Source: Gammaproteobacteria bacterium
Lineage (GTDB): Bacteria; Pseudomonadota; Gammaproteobacteria; Steroidobacterales; Woeseiaceae
Direction: 5' to 3'
DNA: 64,000 nt
Assembly (NCBI GenBank): GCA_029861535.1
Contig: JAOTZC010000002.1
Span: 164,668 to 228,667, forward strand
This document shows, one piece after another, positions 18,192 through 26,978 of the stretch. The notes beneath the pieces were generated by a model. It ran no database searches. It was given only the letters and a program-made list of their open reading frames with translations, and was not told the origin of the DNA. Both the position numbers and the translations under genes were made by a program. The stretch's first letter is position 1; the number at the start of each line of letters is the position of its first letter.

Positions 18192-19346
18192 ATGAAGCCC
18201 ATGTCCTTTGCGCCACTGTTGTTGCTCGTCGTGGCCGTAGCGCCGCTCTTGGCCGACGATGAGCTGGCCAAGGTCAAGGAGCAGGAGCTAGAGGATGTTC
18301 GCGAACAGATCAGCGATCTCAAGCAAAGCATGGACAAAGCTGCCGAGAATCGGGACCGGCTGACCGGCGAGTTGCAGAAAGCCGAAGTTGCGATTGCGGA
18401 AAAACGAATGCGGCTGAAGGACCTTGAGCGGGACCGAGCATTCACCGAAAAGCGCCGAGCCGAGCTTGATACCGCGGTCGCCGAACGTGAGGCCGAACTC
18501 GATAGCGAGTCTGAATTGCTTGGCGCACAGTTGCGCGCCGCCTATATGAGCGGCGACCAGGAACGGCTAAAGCTGCTCTTGAACCAGCAGGACCCGGCGA
18601 CGCTCGGACGACTGATGACGTACTACAGCTACCTGAATGAGCACCGATCCGACAACATCAAAACCGTGACAGCGCGCATTCGCGAGCTTGCGGAATTGCG
18701 GAGCCAAGTCGCCGCCGAAGAAGCGCGGCTCACATCGATCGCGAAGGAGCGCTACGCGGAGCTAACAGAACTCAATGGGGCTCAGGAGCAGCGGCAAACC
18801 TTGCTGGCGTCGCTCAAGGAAAGGATTGCGGATGAAGGCCGAGCGATCGACCGACTCGTTTCACAGGAGAAGGATCTCGCGCGCCTCATCGCGGAATTGA
18901 CCAGCATCTTATCCGACTATCCGATTAGCTCGGAGGAGCCGTTCGCGGCACACAAAGGACGACTGACCTGGCCGGTTGTCGGAACCTTGTTGCATGACTA
19001 TGGACAGCCGCGCGCCGGCGGGCAACTGAAATGGAACGGTGTCGTTCTAACGGCACCGCGTGGTCAGGAAGTTCGGGTTGTCTATCACGGACGCATCGCA
19101 TTCGCGGACTGGCTTGCAGGCATGGGATTGTTGGTCATAGTCGATCACGGCGACGGCTACATGAGCTTGTACGGTTACAACGAGACAATTCTTAAAAACG
19201 CCGGTGACTGGGTTGCGCCAGGCGATGTCATCGCGACGGTTGGCGATAGCGGCGGCCAGCCGCAGTCCGCGTTGTATTTCGAAATTCGACGCAACAAGCA
19301 AACGGTTAACCCACGGCAGTGGGTAACGCGGCGACCCGGCGGTTGA
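18192..19346 (+). CDS. envC: Murein hydrolase activator EnvC
   Basis: A 384-residue periplasmic protein. A signal peptide is followed by a long coiled coil (about residues 25-250, rich in E, K, R, L heptads) and a C-terminal LytM/M23 domain (about 270-380). The LytM zinc ligands are missing: the first His site is NGVVLTAP, the HxH site reads MSLYGYN and the last His is replaced in ALYFEIR. That is the hallmark of EnvC, which activates the amidases AmiA/AmiB at the division septum rather than cutting peptidoglycan. It is followed by an S41 protease and a YibQ-like gene, the common envC-ctpA-yibQ order. Confidence 0.93.
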   Translation: MKPMSFAPLLLLVVAVAPLLADDELAKVKEQELEDVREQISDLKQSMDKAAENRDRLTGELQKAEVAIAEKRMRLKDLERDRAFTEKRRAELDTAVAEREAELDSESELLGAQLRAAYMSGDQERLKLLLNQQDPATLGRLMTYYSYLNEHRSDNIKTVTARIRELAELRSQVAAEEARLTSIAKERYAELTELNGAQEQRQTLLASLKERIADEGRAIDRLVSQEKDLARLIAELTSILSDYPISSEEPFAAHKGRLTWPVVGTLLHDYGQPRAGGQLKWNGVVLTAPRGQEVRVVYHGRIAFADWLAGMGLLVIVDHGDGYMSLYGYNETILKNAGDWVAPGDVIATVGDSGGQPQSALYFEIRRNKQTVNPRQWVTRRPGG

Positions 19347-19485
19347 GAATCGCTGAAAAGCCGAATATTTGTCGGCAATGCCGGTCCAAAAGCGTGACGG
19401 ACACCGGTAGGCGCACCGTAGACGCTGTGCTATCGTCGATGGTACCGCTTTGGGCGGTGCCACGCGGAGTGATTCGGAGAACTGT

Positions 19486-20706
19486 ATGTCATTGAAGACC
19501 AGAGCAATTCTGGTTGTCGTGGTCGGCCTCGTCATGGGCTTCAGCCTGTCCATAGGCGGCGGGTTGCTGGCGGCTGGGAAGCGGCCGGATCAACAAGAGC
19601 TGGCCTGGGAGCAGGCGCGCCTGTTTGCCGAAGTGATGGAGCGGGTCAAGCGCGATTATGTCGAACCGGTCGAGGATTCTGTGCTTTTGGAAAGCGCGAT
19701 CCGCGGCATGGTCGCCGATCTCGATGCGCACTCTCAATACCTGGACGCGGACGAATATCGCGACATACGGATTAGCACCACGGGTACCTACACCGGTGTC
19801 GGTATCGAGGTTGGTGAGATCGACGGGGAAATTCGCGTCATCACGCCAATCGTTGGATCGCCCGCCGCACGCGCAGGAATACGCAGCGGCGATACGATTA
19901 TCGCGGTCGATGGACATGCCGTCGAACCCGGCAAGCTGCAGGAAACGATCAAACGCATGCGCGGCCGACCGGGGTCGGAAATCAGCATCACTGTGCTGCG
20001 AGGCTCAGAAGCAATCGTGCACGAGATGCGCCGCGAAATCGTTCGCGTCGCGAGTGTGTACCATGAACTCCTCAATCCATCGTACGGCTACGTACGTTTG
20101 AGCCAGTTCAGCGAGACGACGTCACGCGAACTCGGCCGCGCAATAGACAGCATGCAGGATCTGAACGAAGGCATGCTCGACGGATTGATTTTGGATTTGC
20201 GAAATAATCCTGGGGGCGTTCTCGACTCGGCAGTTGATGTGTCCGATCTATTCCTAAACGCTGGGCTTATCGTCAGCGCCGACGGTCGCACGAGCGATGC
20301 GCGTTTTTCCCGCTCAGCCCATCGGGGCGATGTGCTCGATGGCGCGGAAATGATCGTACTCGTCAATAGCGGTTCGGCATCAGCCGCCGAAATCGTCGCC
20401 GGCGCGTTGCAGGATCATGGCCGTGCGACGGTAATCGGGACCGACACATTCGGTAAAGGCCTGGTGCAAACGGTCATGCCACTGTCCAAAGGCCGTGCAA
20501 TCAAATTGACAACGTCACGTTACTACACGCCATCGGGCGACTCGATTCATGAGACCGGAATCACGCCGGATATTTATATCGAAGATACGCCGGGATATCC
20601 GGACCTGAGCCTAACCGGCATTGTGAATCGTGACGCCGACACGCAACTGGTCGAAGCACTCGACCGATTGCAGCGTCGCGGAGTCATGCACAGCAAAGCT
20701 AAATGA
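19486..20706 (+). CDS. ctpA: S41 family C-terminal processing peptidase
   Basis: A 406-residue periplasmic tail-specific protease. It has an N-terminal signal anchor (VVVVGLVMGFSLSIGGGLLA), a PDZ domain (about 85-170, GVGIEVGEIDGEIRVITP) and the S41 catalytic core: the Ser in VNSGSASAAEIVAGA and the Lys in TFGKGLVQT form the Ser/Lys dyad. I chose ATG 19486 behind CGGAGA. In its family it removes C-terminal tails from periplasmic proteins, often peptidoglycan-acting enzymes or lipoproteins. Its stop overlaps the next gene by four bases. Confidence 0.94.
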   Translation: MSLKTRAILVVVVGLVMGFSLSIGGGLLAAGKRPDQQELAWEQARLFAEVMERVKRDYVEPVEDSVLLESAIRGMVADLDAHSQYLDADEYRDIRISTTGTYTGVGIEVGEIDGEIRVITPIVGSPAARAGIRSGDTIIAVDGHAVEPGKLQETIKRMRGRPGSEISITVLRGSEAIVHEMRREIVRVASVYHELLNPSYGYVRLSQFSETTSRELGRAIDSMQDLNEGMLDGLILDLRNNPGGVLDSAVDVSDLFLNAGLIVSADGRTSDARFSRSAHRGDVLDGAEMIVLVNSGSASAAEIVAGALQDHGRATVIGTDTFGKGLVQTVMPLSKGRAIKLTTSRYYTPSGDSIHETGITPDIYIEDTPGYPDLSLTGIVNRDADTQLVEALDRLQRRGVMHSKAK

Positions 20707-21437
20707 CGCGCATAGCATTCCTCCTTGCCGCTGTTTTGGCGGCGCTCAGCGGCGTTGCGATCAGTGCGGAAGCACCACGCATTGCGATAATCATTGACGA
20801 TCTCGGTTACCAGCTTGCCGCCGGGCGACGCGCAATCGCGCTGCCGGGGCCGGTCAGCTTCGCGATTCTACCGGGCGCGCCGCGTACGCACCTGCTCGCG
20901 ACCTCGGCGACAGAGTCCGGCAAAGAAGTGCTGCTGCACCTGCCGATGCAGGCGTCGATCGATGATGACATCGTCGAGCCCGTTACTTTGACGCTCGACA
21001 TGAGCCGGAGTGACTTCGCAGAAACTTTCGATGCCGCGATTGCCGCGGTACCAAGTGCCGTTGGCATCAGCAACCATCGCGGCGGCCTGATAACGCGCCA
21101 TCCAGGTCATATGCAATGGCTCATGGAGGAGATCCATGCGCGCGATACGCTGTTCTTTATCGACAGTTATACGACGCATGAAAGCGTCGCATTACAACTC
21201 GCCGCCGAAACCGGCGTTGACGCAATCAAGCGTGACGTGTTTCTCGATACCGATCCGGCACCGGACACCATCCGGCGAGAGTTTGAGCGCCTAAAATTGC
21301 TGGCGAGGCAACGCGGCGCAGCTGTTGGCATCGGTCATCCGTATGCAACAACACTCGCATTCCTCGAGGCCGAGCTGCCGAAGCTCGCCGAACAGGGATT
21401 TAAACTGGTGACCATTAGTGAGCTAGTCACGAACTAG
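20703..21437 (+). CDS. yibQ: Divergent polysaccharide deacetylase family protein (YibQ)
   Basis: A 244-residue periplasmic protein with a signal peptide (cleavage near AISA-EAP). It has the NodB-like barrel of the divergent deacetylase group: IAIIIDDLGYQLAAGR, LPMQA, and VGISNHRGGLITRHP with the metal-site-like His, then DSYTTHESVA. Start and stop of the preceding S41 gene overlap (ATGA), indicating coupled translation. The envC-ctp-yibQ grouping suggests a role in cell-wall remodelling; the enzymatic substrate is unknown. Confidence 0.9.
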   Translation: MTRIAFLLAAVLAALSGVAISAEAPRIAIIIDDLGYQLAAGRRAIALPGPVSFAILPGAPRTHLLATSATESGKEVLLHLPMQASIDDDIVEPVTLTLDMSRSDFAETFDAAIAAVPSAVGISNHRGGLITRHPGHMQWLMEEIHARDTLFFIDSYTTHESVALQLAAETGVDAIKRDVFLDTDPAPDTIRREFERLKLLARQRGAAVGIGHPYATTLAFLEAELPKLAEQGFKLVTISELVTN

Positions 21438-21543
21438 TTTCTGTAACGACACTCTAATAACAGACTGAGTCGATAGCGGGAGCGGCAGTATCAATACGGC
21501 GGCAACACGAAATACAAACGTACAAACACGCGTACGAACAACA

Positions 21544-22428
21544 ATGCTCGTAAGCGTGGGACTGCTCGTGTGCGCTGGCGCCCTTGCCGCCTATGAGGAC
21601 GAAAGTCAGGTCACGGCGGTTGACGGAAGCCAGGTCACGGCGGTTGACGAAAGCCAGGTCACGGCCATTGATGAAAGCGAGACAGCGGCCGCAGTTGCGG
21701 ACGAAATCGCCTGCACGATGGAATATGAGCCAGTTTGCGGCGTCGATGGCCAGACATACAGTAATGCTTGTGTCGCTGGCGCCGCCAGCGTCGAGATCGA
21801 TCATGAAGGCATTTGTCCGGACGCCGAAAGCGACGGCTGCCCAGAAACTTTTGATCCGGTTTGCGGCATCGATGGCAATACCTACATCAACGAATGCTTT
21901 GCGCAAAAGTCCGGCGTGCAAGTGGCGGGCCTTGGTGCCTGCACGGCGAGTGGTTGTCCCAGCATTCGTGAACCGGTCTGTGGCATGAATGGCCGTACGT
22001 ATTTGAATCGTTGTGAAGCGAATGTTTCACGGGTGCCGGTGCAGCGTGCGAGCGTCTGCGATTTTGAAAACTGCCCATTGGTGTTTGCACCGGTGTGTGG
22101 CGACGACGGCAATACCTATGACAATGCCTGTTATGCAGACGGCGCAGGCGTTGCGAGTTATACGTCCGGAATCTGCAATGTGCGGCCCTGTCCAAAGTTT
22201 TTCGTACCAGTTTGCGGCTCGGATGCACTGACCTACAGCAATGCCTGCCACGCGGAACGCAAAGGTATTCGAATCGACTACGCTGGTGTCTGCGAAGACC
22301 AGGGTCGCAACTGCGGACGCGAATATGCGCCAGTCTGCGGAATGAACGGCATTACATACGATAATGAGTGCCAAATCGCGAACGCTAGGGTAACAAAGGC
22401 CTACGCTGGTAAGTGTTTGGGCGACTAG
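21544..22428 (+). CDS. Secreted protein with six Kazal-type inhibitor domains
   Basis: A 294-residue exported protein with a short signal peptide (cleavage near ALAA), then an 8-residue repeat (SQVTAVDE) three times, then six Kazal modules of about 40 residues. Each has the core C...PVCG.(D/N)G.TY.N.C.......C; the six cores begin near residues 57, 100, 140, 178, 216 and 257. Kazal modules usually inhibit serine proteases by a loop before the second Cys (residues such as MEYEPVCG, TFDPVCG). The loop residues differ between modules, so several proteases could be targets. The role may be to protect the cell surface from foreign or own proteases. Bacterial multi-Kazal proteins are rare and mostly uncharacterised. 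Confidence 0.88.
   Translation: MLVSVGLLVCAGALAAYEDESQVTAVDGSQVTAVDESQVTAIDESETAAAVADEIACTMEYEPVCGVDGQTYSNACVAGAASVEIDHEGICPDAESDGCPETFDPVCGIDGNTYINECFAQKSGVQVAGLGACTASGCPSIREPVCGMNGRTYLNRCEANVSRVPVQRASVCDFENCPLVFAPVCGDDGNTYDNACYADGAGVASYTSGICNVRPCPKFFVPVCGSDALTYSNACHAERKGIRIDYAGVCEDQGRNCGREYAPVCGMNGITYDNECQIANARVTKAYAGKCLGD
21604..21675 (+). repeat. Three 24-base tandem repeats in the Kazal gene
   Basis: Units at 21604-21627, 21628-21651 and 21652-21675 share AGYCAGGTCACGGC and encode SQVTAVDG, SQVTAVDE and SQVTAIDE. They form a linker between signal peptide and first Kazal domain; the copy number may vary between strains. Confidence 0.85.
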
Positions 22429-22509
22429 ATCGCGTTCGATCGATTGCTTTCGTCAACAGCCCCACAATACTCCGCACTGGTATTAGTAAAATCCTGATTC
22501 GAAAGGATT

Positions 22510-22536
22510 GGTCACTGTCTTGATAGGACAGTGACC
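22510..22536 (+). terminator. Perfect hairpin after the Kazal gene
   Basis: GGTCACTGTC (22510-22519) pairs perfectly with GACAGTGACC (22527-22536) around a 7-base loop and is followed by only TTT. It lies 81 bases after the Kazal gene and just before a tRNA remnant. It may terminate the Kazal transcript, or be part of the recombination junction. Confidence 0.45.
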
Positions 22537-22551
22537 TTTAGAATGCAGTAG

Positions 22552-22601
22552 CCTGGCTTCGAACCAGGTGGTCGGGAGTTCGAATCTCTCCGGGCGCGCC
22601 A
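22552..22601 (+). tRNA. tRNA-Arg(TCG) 3' portion; 5' half missing
   Basis: The segment folds as the anticodon arm (CCTGG-CTTCGAA-CCAGG, anticodon TCG), variable loop, T arm (GGGAG-TTCGAAT-CTCTC) and acceptor 3' strand CGGGCGC, discriminator G and encoded CCA. The matching acceptor 5' strand (GCGCCCG) and a complete D arm are absent upstream; only a D-arm-like TAGAATGCAGTA remains. It is therefore a 3' tRNA fragment of the type left by integration at a tRNA gene, marking the left edge of the AT-rich island. Confidence 0.75.
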
Positions 22602-22608
22602 TACAACT

Positions 22609-22643
22609 CAAGGGCTTGACCGTTTTCCGGTTAGGCCCTTTTT
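22609..22643 (+). terminator. Rho-independent terminator after the tRNA remnant
   Basis: AAGGGC plus TGACCG pairs with CGGTTA plus GGCCCTT around TTTTC, and the stem is followed by TTTTTGG. This looks like the original tRNA terminator, carried along with the 3' fragment. Confidence 0.65.
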
Positions 22644-22761
22644 GGCGCACCTAACTCAGTCCTAACCAACGCCATTTAACCTGCCACGTGGAGTTAGTCC
22701 TGAAAAACCCATTAAATGCGCAAATTTGGCGATGTTTTGCCTGTAAATACTTGGCACGTTG

Positions 22762-24537
22762 GTGAGAAACTACCACACTGTTCAAATGAGAATCCCAACC
22801 TTTTCCGTAGCGAACACTAAGAGCATAAGACTGGCTGTCTGTGAGGATGTTCCACGAGTAATGATTGTAACCGGGCCGAATGGCTGTGGTAAGTCAACGT
22901 TGTTGGAAGGGCTCCGAAGCTATACGGGCCCAACCGGGCCGATATTGTATGTTGGTCCTCATCGCACAAGTGGCCGGCAGCAAGTTCGAATGCGTTTTTT
23001 GAGTCAACAAAAGTTGACTATGCGGTCGCTACTATCTACTCCGAGTTTGCCGAATTTCGAAGGCATTGCACTAAAAAGCCGTGCGCGAAGCGCGACAGAT
23101 TATGACGAGGCAAGCAGTTATCTGAAGTACAGCCTGTGTCAAATTGAACTCGACCGGCAGACAGCCATCACAGAACGATTTGATCGCGAGGGAAAAATCA
23201 AGAAAGGCACAATGCCGGACATTTGGAAACCGTTGCGAGAAATGACACACAATCTCATGCCACATCTACGGTTTCACAAAATAGACGTCACCAATAGGGA
23301 TCAGGTGCAATGTCTTTGGGAGGTGCATACAAAAGCAATTCACGTTGATATTGACGAACTGAGTTCTGGTGAGAAAGCCGTAATCCAACTATTCTTTCCA
23401 CTAATAGAGAATCGTATTCTGGCTCGAATCGAGCGCAGTAAAGGCGGGGACGTGGAGGACGCTCAAACGCCACAGTCAGAAGAAGTCTGCGTTTTGATGG
23501 ATGAGCCCGAGCTTCATCTGCATCCAAATTTGCAGGGTAAGATTCTTGATTACCTGCGAAATCTCTCAATACGCGAGCACGTGCAATTTATTCTGGCCAC
23601 TCATTCCCCGACGATAGTTGAACAAGCTAGCAGTGAAGAGCTGTTTCTACTGCGGCCGTCCGAATTAGTGCCGACTGAGGAAAATCAACTTCTTCAGATT
23701 GCGACTGACGACGAGAAACTGCAGGTTCTTCGTGATGTTTTTGGATCGACATCCAACATAACAGCTATGCGGAATATTCTAGTTGTCGAAGGTCAGAAGC
23801 CAACGGACAATTCGAAGAAAGCGGCGGACCAACGAATCCTGAGCTTTCTCAGTGAACGTTTCAGTCAGCTTACGATCAGATCAGGCGGCGGAAAGAGTGA
23901 ATGTAAATCACTGGCGGAAAGCCTGTCTGATATCTTGTCAGATGAGTTTTCGAAGAACCTTAGAGCACACGCTCTTGTTGATCGGGATTTGGAGGAAGGC
24001 AAACCGACTACACCCGGCGTCCACTACCTTCCGGTGTCAATGATCGAAAATTTGCTTGTCGATCCAGAGGTAATTTGGAAAGCGATTACTACTGTGCATC
24101 ACAAAATCTCACTCACGGATCAAGCGGCAGTAGACGTTGCATTAGACATTATCGTAGATGAAATGGAGGATCACGAAAAAGCGCGTCGGGTGAAAGCTGA
24201 AGTTGGCCTACATGCTTTCCGTCTGCAGGATCCAATTGATACGGCTACGGATCAAGCGGAACAATTCATGCAGACCTTGCAGGCGTCAGTGTCCCCGGAA
24301 GCAATCGGCGCGGCAAGCGCAACCGCGGAGGCGAATGTCGTACGGCTAAAAAAGACAAATCAACGTCGTGAGTATTTCGACGGCAAGAAGCTGTTGGACG
24401 AGTTCTACCGACAACATTTGCACGGCACTGGGATGTCAAAAGAGATTTTTGTGTACGAATGCGCGCGGTGCGCGGCTGATCGGAATGTTGTTAAGAGATT
24501 CGTCGATGAGCTATTTGACAGTATTGCACCTGCTTAA
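22762..24537 (+). CDS. OLD-like ATPase with C-terminal TOPRIM-like region
   Basis: About 591 residues. The N-terminal ABC/SMC-type ATPase has Walker A GPNGCGKST (about 39-47), signature LSSGEKA (about 201-207), Walker B VCVLMDEPELHLHP (about 243-256) and the H-loop ATHSP (about 280). A TOPRIM-like region follows: LVVEG (Glu near 345) and VDRD (Asp near 408 and 410), the E...DxD pattern of OLD nucleases, although the spacing is loose. Start GTG 22762, TTG 22759 or ATG 22786. OLD-family proteins act in phage defence (OLD, Gabija GajA, retron and PARIS ATPases). No UvrD-like GajB partner is adjacent. It is first in an AT-rich island and convergent with the sigma-4/alpha-CTD-like gene. Confidence 0.75.
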   Translation: MRNYHTVQMRIPTFSVANTKSIRLAVCEDVPRVMIVTGPNGCGKSTLLEGLRSYTGPTGPILYVGPHRTSGRQQVRMRFLSQQKLTMRSLLSTPSLPNFEGIALKSRARSATDYDEASSYLKYSLCQIELDRQTAITERFDREGKIKKGTMPDIWKPLREMTHNLMPHLRFHKIDVTNRDQVQCLWEVHTKAIHVDIDELSSGEKAVIQLFFPLIENRILARIERSKGGDVEDAQTPQSEEVCVLMDEPELHLHPNLQGKILDYLRNLSIREHVQFILATHSPTIVEQASSEELFLLRPSELVPTEENQLLQIATDDEKLQVLRDVFGSTSNITAMRNILVVEGQKPTDNSKKAADQRILSFLSERFSQLTIRSGGGKSECKSLAESLSDILSDEFSKNLRAHALVDRDLEEGKPTTPGVHYLPVSMIENLLVDPEVIWKAITTVHHKISLTDQAAVDVALDIIVDEMEDHEKARRVKAEVGLHAFRLQDPIDTATDQAEQFMQTLQASVSPEAIGAASATAEANVVRLKKTNQRREYFDGKKLLDEFYRQHLHGTGMSKEIFVYECARCAADRNVVKRFVDELFDSIAPA

Positions 24538-24746
24538 TATTCGACAGAATCAGCCTAATCTCTTTGGATAAGCGAGCGGAACCGTGACCGTCCGTGCAAC
24601 GGCATTTGCACCTGCTGCTGGCGCTAAAATTTGGATTAAGGTGGAGTTTGAGCGGGGTGAATGTGAGCCGTGGCGGGAGGCTCGCGACTGGGTGCTCACG
24701 GTATTGGATCCTACATAAACGAGATGCCAGCTTCTGGCCGGAAGCA

Positions 24747-26957
24747 CTAGGTTTCGTCCATCGCATCTAGTAGCTCGAAATCACCGATTTTTAGTGTGGC
24801 TATGTCCGCATTTAGGTCGAACTCGGAAATTAAGATGTCGCCTTGTTCCGCGCCCACCCGGCGCAAGAACGGGTTGTATCCGTAGGACGTGCCATGACTT
24901 TCAGAGAATCCAATGGTCCCATAATCCAGACCATCCTCGCCTAAGGCTCTGAAACGTCGACCCTGTAAGAATCTCACTACTGCGCCTGGGCAACCACAAA
25001 TATACGACTCGTAGAGCTCTGGTATTCGTGTAGCAATCCAGATTTTCCCGTCCGTAGTCCAACCATAGTCCTGAAGTCGTTTTTCACGAGGGCGAAGCGC
25101 ATTGGCAACTCGTAGAGCCTCGACAGCCGCAGGATTAACGTCGACTCCGCGCAGCGTCCAAATATTCAAGTCAACGTGAGACAAAATCGGGCTATATGAT
25201 GTCGAAATACCAAAGCTATTGTCATTTAGGCCGCGGTCCCGACACTCACGTAGGAGGCTCTGCCGATCCAGTACAGAAGAAGGAGTTGAACGAAGCGCGT
25301 CAACGAAAATCTGTTCGGGCTCCCACAATTCTTTTCGATAATCAAGATTTTCGACCGCGTAAGCTCGGCCTTCCTTATCAACCTCGAATTCTGAGTGCTG
25401 TTTGAAAAACTCTGTAAGAACGTTTGTTGGCGGAACACGTAGTGGCCAGGACTTTGCTGTGCCGCTCGAGTTACGAAAAAAGTAAACACGTCTCAGGCCG
25501 CCCCGAATATCAGGGATCCGCATTGGCGAGGTTACAGCAAGCATCTTTCTAGCGACGTTGCGCATTCGATTTCGTGCGGCAGGCATACTTGGAATCCAAA
25601 ACCAGTCGTCAGCCAAAAAACTTACGATTTCGTGAGCTCGGAGTAACCGGAGCGCATCCTTTTCGGTTATCTGGAACCCTTCTTGTAAGACTTGCTCAAC
25701 GACTTCACTTACGTTTGTGGCTCCCGACGCTCCGACCTGCTTCCTGGCGAACTTAATTAGAGACTGAGCAGCTGCCTTCTGCTTTTCAGAAACGACCAGC
25801 TTTTTTCCTCTCACGCTCTGAATCTGAATCGAGCATTCAATGCCGCAGTCGGAGGCCGCCGCTATGACACTTCTAGGGTCGAAAGCCTTTGTCGTGATGC
25901 CTTCAGCCTTAAGATAGAGCCGTGTGACATCGATTTTCGCCGGGACAAAAGTGTTCAGGCTGCTGATTGCTTTGCGTAGCTGTGGAAGAAATAGCGGATG
26001 GTCAGGAAATTTGCTGTAAATTTTCTTTTGAATCTGACGAATCCTTTCTCTGGTGATATGCAGTCGCTGTCCGGCATCCTCCAAAGTAATCGGCGGTATG
26101 CCAGCCCACCCAAACCTATCAATGAGCACGTCGATTCTGTCTCCCTTCAAATTTGACAACAATTCAAATAGTCTTCGAAGTGAGACATCAAGTGGTTCGG
26201 CGGCGAGTTCGTCCGCGCGATGTTTGATTTCCGGTAAAGCCATGCCCAATATTTTTGCCTCTCTGAGGAAAAGCTCGGGTTCCGCGATCATGCTAAGCCG
26301 GTCCAAGCGATCTGAGAGCGTGCCGGTTCCTGGCGGCATCACATCTCGAAACCTCGGATCACGACTACTGATCTCATCAATTGCCAGCCCCTCGGCCTGT
26401 TCATAGATTTCAAGCAGAACGTTATCGCGTTCGATCTCAGGAGCAAGATCGCCCGACATCGAGGGAACTGTTGTCACAATATGCATTGCAGCCTCAAGAG
26501 TTGACACAAGGTCTAAGGCCGATCGCGGTCCCATTCCGGGTACAGACAGAAGTTCACCAAACTTCAAATCGATTAAGGCCTGGCCGTCCTCGTTGAGGTT
26601 GGCGTCGCGGACGCAGTTCTTGGTTCGAGTTGAAAAAGGAAGGACCAAAGGATTAAGACCTTCCGGCCATTTGCGGCCGACGATGACCTCGTCACATACG
26701 GTGTCAAGTCGAAATTGGAGCATTCGGCAGAGATAGTTTTCGATTCTCTTTCTTTTGAATGACTCTTTGGGCCAGTCAGAAGAGAAGAGGTCGCCGACAG
26801 TATCGCCGCTGGAAATGCCGAGGTCTGCAATGGCCCAAGCCGGTAGGGTGACTTCAGCCCACGCCCGGCACAACGCACTTGGCAACAACAGCGAGCCAGG
26901 GTTTCCCCAAGATACAACGCCTGGAAAGCTACTTTCTGTGTTGAATTTCTCACTCAT
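24747..26957 (-). CDS. DNA-binding protein with RNAP alpha-CTD-like and sigma-70 region 4-like domains
   Basis: A 736-residue protein. Residues 101-157 resemble the RNA polymerase alpha C-terminal domain: TKNCVRDANL, then a helix-hairpin-helix LLSVPGMGPRSALDLVSTLE in the place of the alpha-CTD LLKTPNLGKKSL motif. Residues 291-313 (LEDAGQRLHITRERIRQIQK) match the sigma-70 region 4.2 helix-turn-helix that reads the -35 box. A later segment, VVEQVLQEGFQITEKDALRLLR then DDWFWIP, looks like a winged helix (HARE-HTH-like). No nuclease or helicase motif is visible. It probably binds DNA, perhaps phage or host promoters. Its start codon abuts that of the divergent next gene, with no intergenic base. 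Confidence 0.7.
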   Translation of the reverse strand: MSEKFNTESSFPGVVSWGNPGSLLLPSALCRAWAEVTLPAWAIADLGISSGDTVGDLFSSDWPKESFKRKRIENYLCRMLQFRLDTVCDEVIVGRKWPEGLNPLVLPFSTRTKNCVRDANLNEDGQALIDLKFGELLSVPGMGPRSALDLVSTLEAAMHIVTTVPSMSGDLAPEIERDNVLLEIYEQAEGLAIDEISSRDPRFRDVMPPGTGTLSDRLDRLSMIAEPELFLREAKILGMALPEIKHRADELAAEPLDVSLRRLFELLSNLKGDRIDVLIDRFGWAGIPPITLEDAGQRLHITRERIRQIQKKIYSKFPDHPLFLPQLRKAISSLNTFVPAKIDVTRLYLKAEGITTKAFDPRSVIAAASDCGIECSIQIQSVRGKKLVVSEKQKAAAQSLIKFARKQVGASGATNVSEVVEQVLQEGFQITEKDALRLLRAHEIVSFLADDWFWIPSMPAARNRMRNVARKMLAVTSPMRIPDIRGGLRRVYFFRNSSGTAKSWPLRVPPTNVLTEFFKQHSEFEVDKEGRAYAVENLDYRKELWEPEQIFVDALRSTPSSVLDRQSLLRECRDRGLNDNSFGISTSYSPILSHVDLNIWTLRGVDVNPAAVEALRVANALRPREKRLQDYGWTTDGKIWIATRIPELYESYICGCPGAVVRFLQGRRFRALGEDGLDYGTIGFSESHGTSYGYNPFLRRVGAEQGDILISEFDLNADIATLKIGDFELLDAMDET

Positions 26958-26978
26958 TTGACAGATAATGTAATTGCA

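Noticed and set aside
22762..24537. Gabija system
   Set aside because: The ATPase/TOPRIM protein resembles GajA, but no UvrD-like GajB is adjacent; the uvrD at 55331-57502 is the housekeeping gene in its own operon.
24538..24746. Possible small gene between the convergent ATPase and sigma-4/alpha-CTD-like genes
   Set aside because: Open frames exist, but without start signals or recognisable features; I see nothing firm in these 209 bases.
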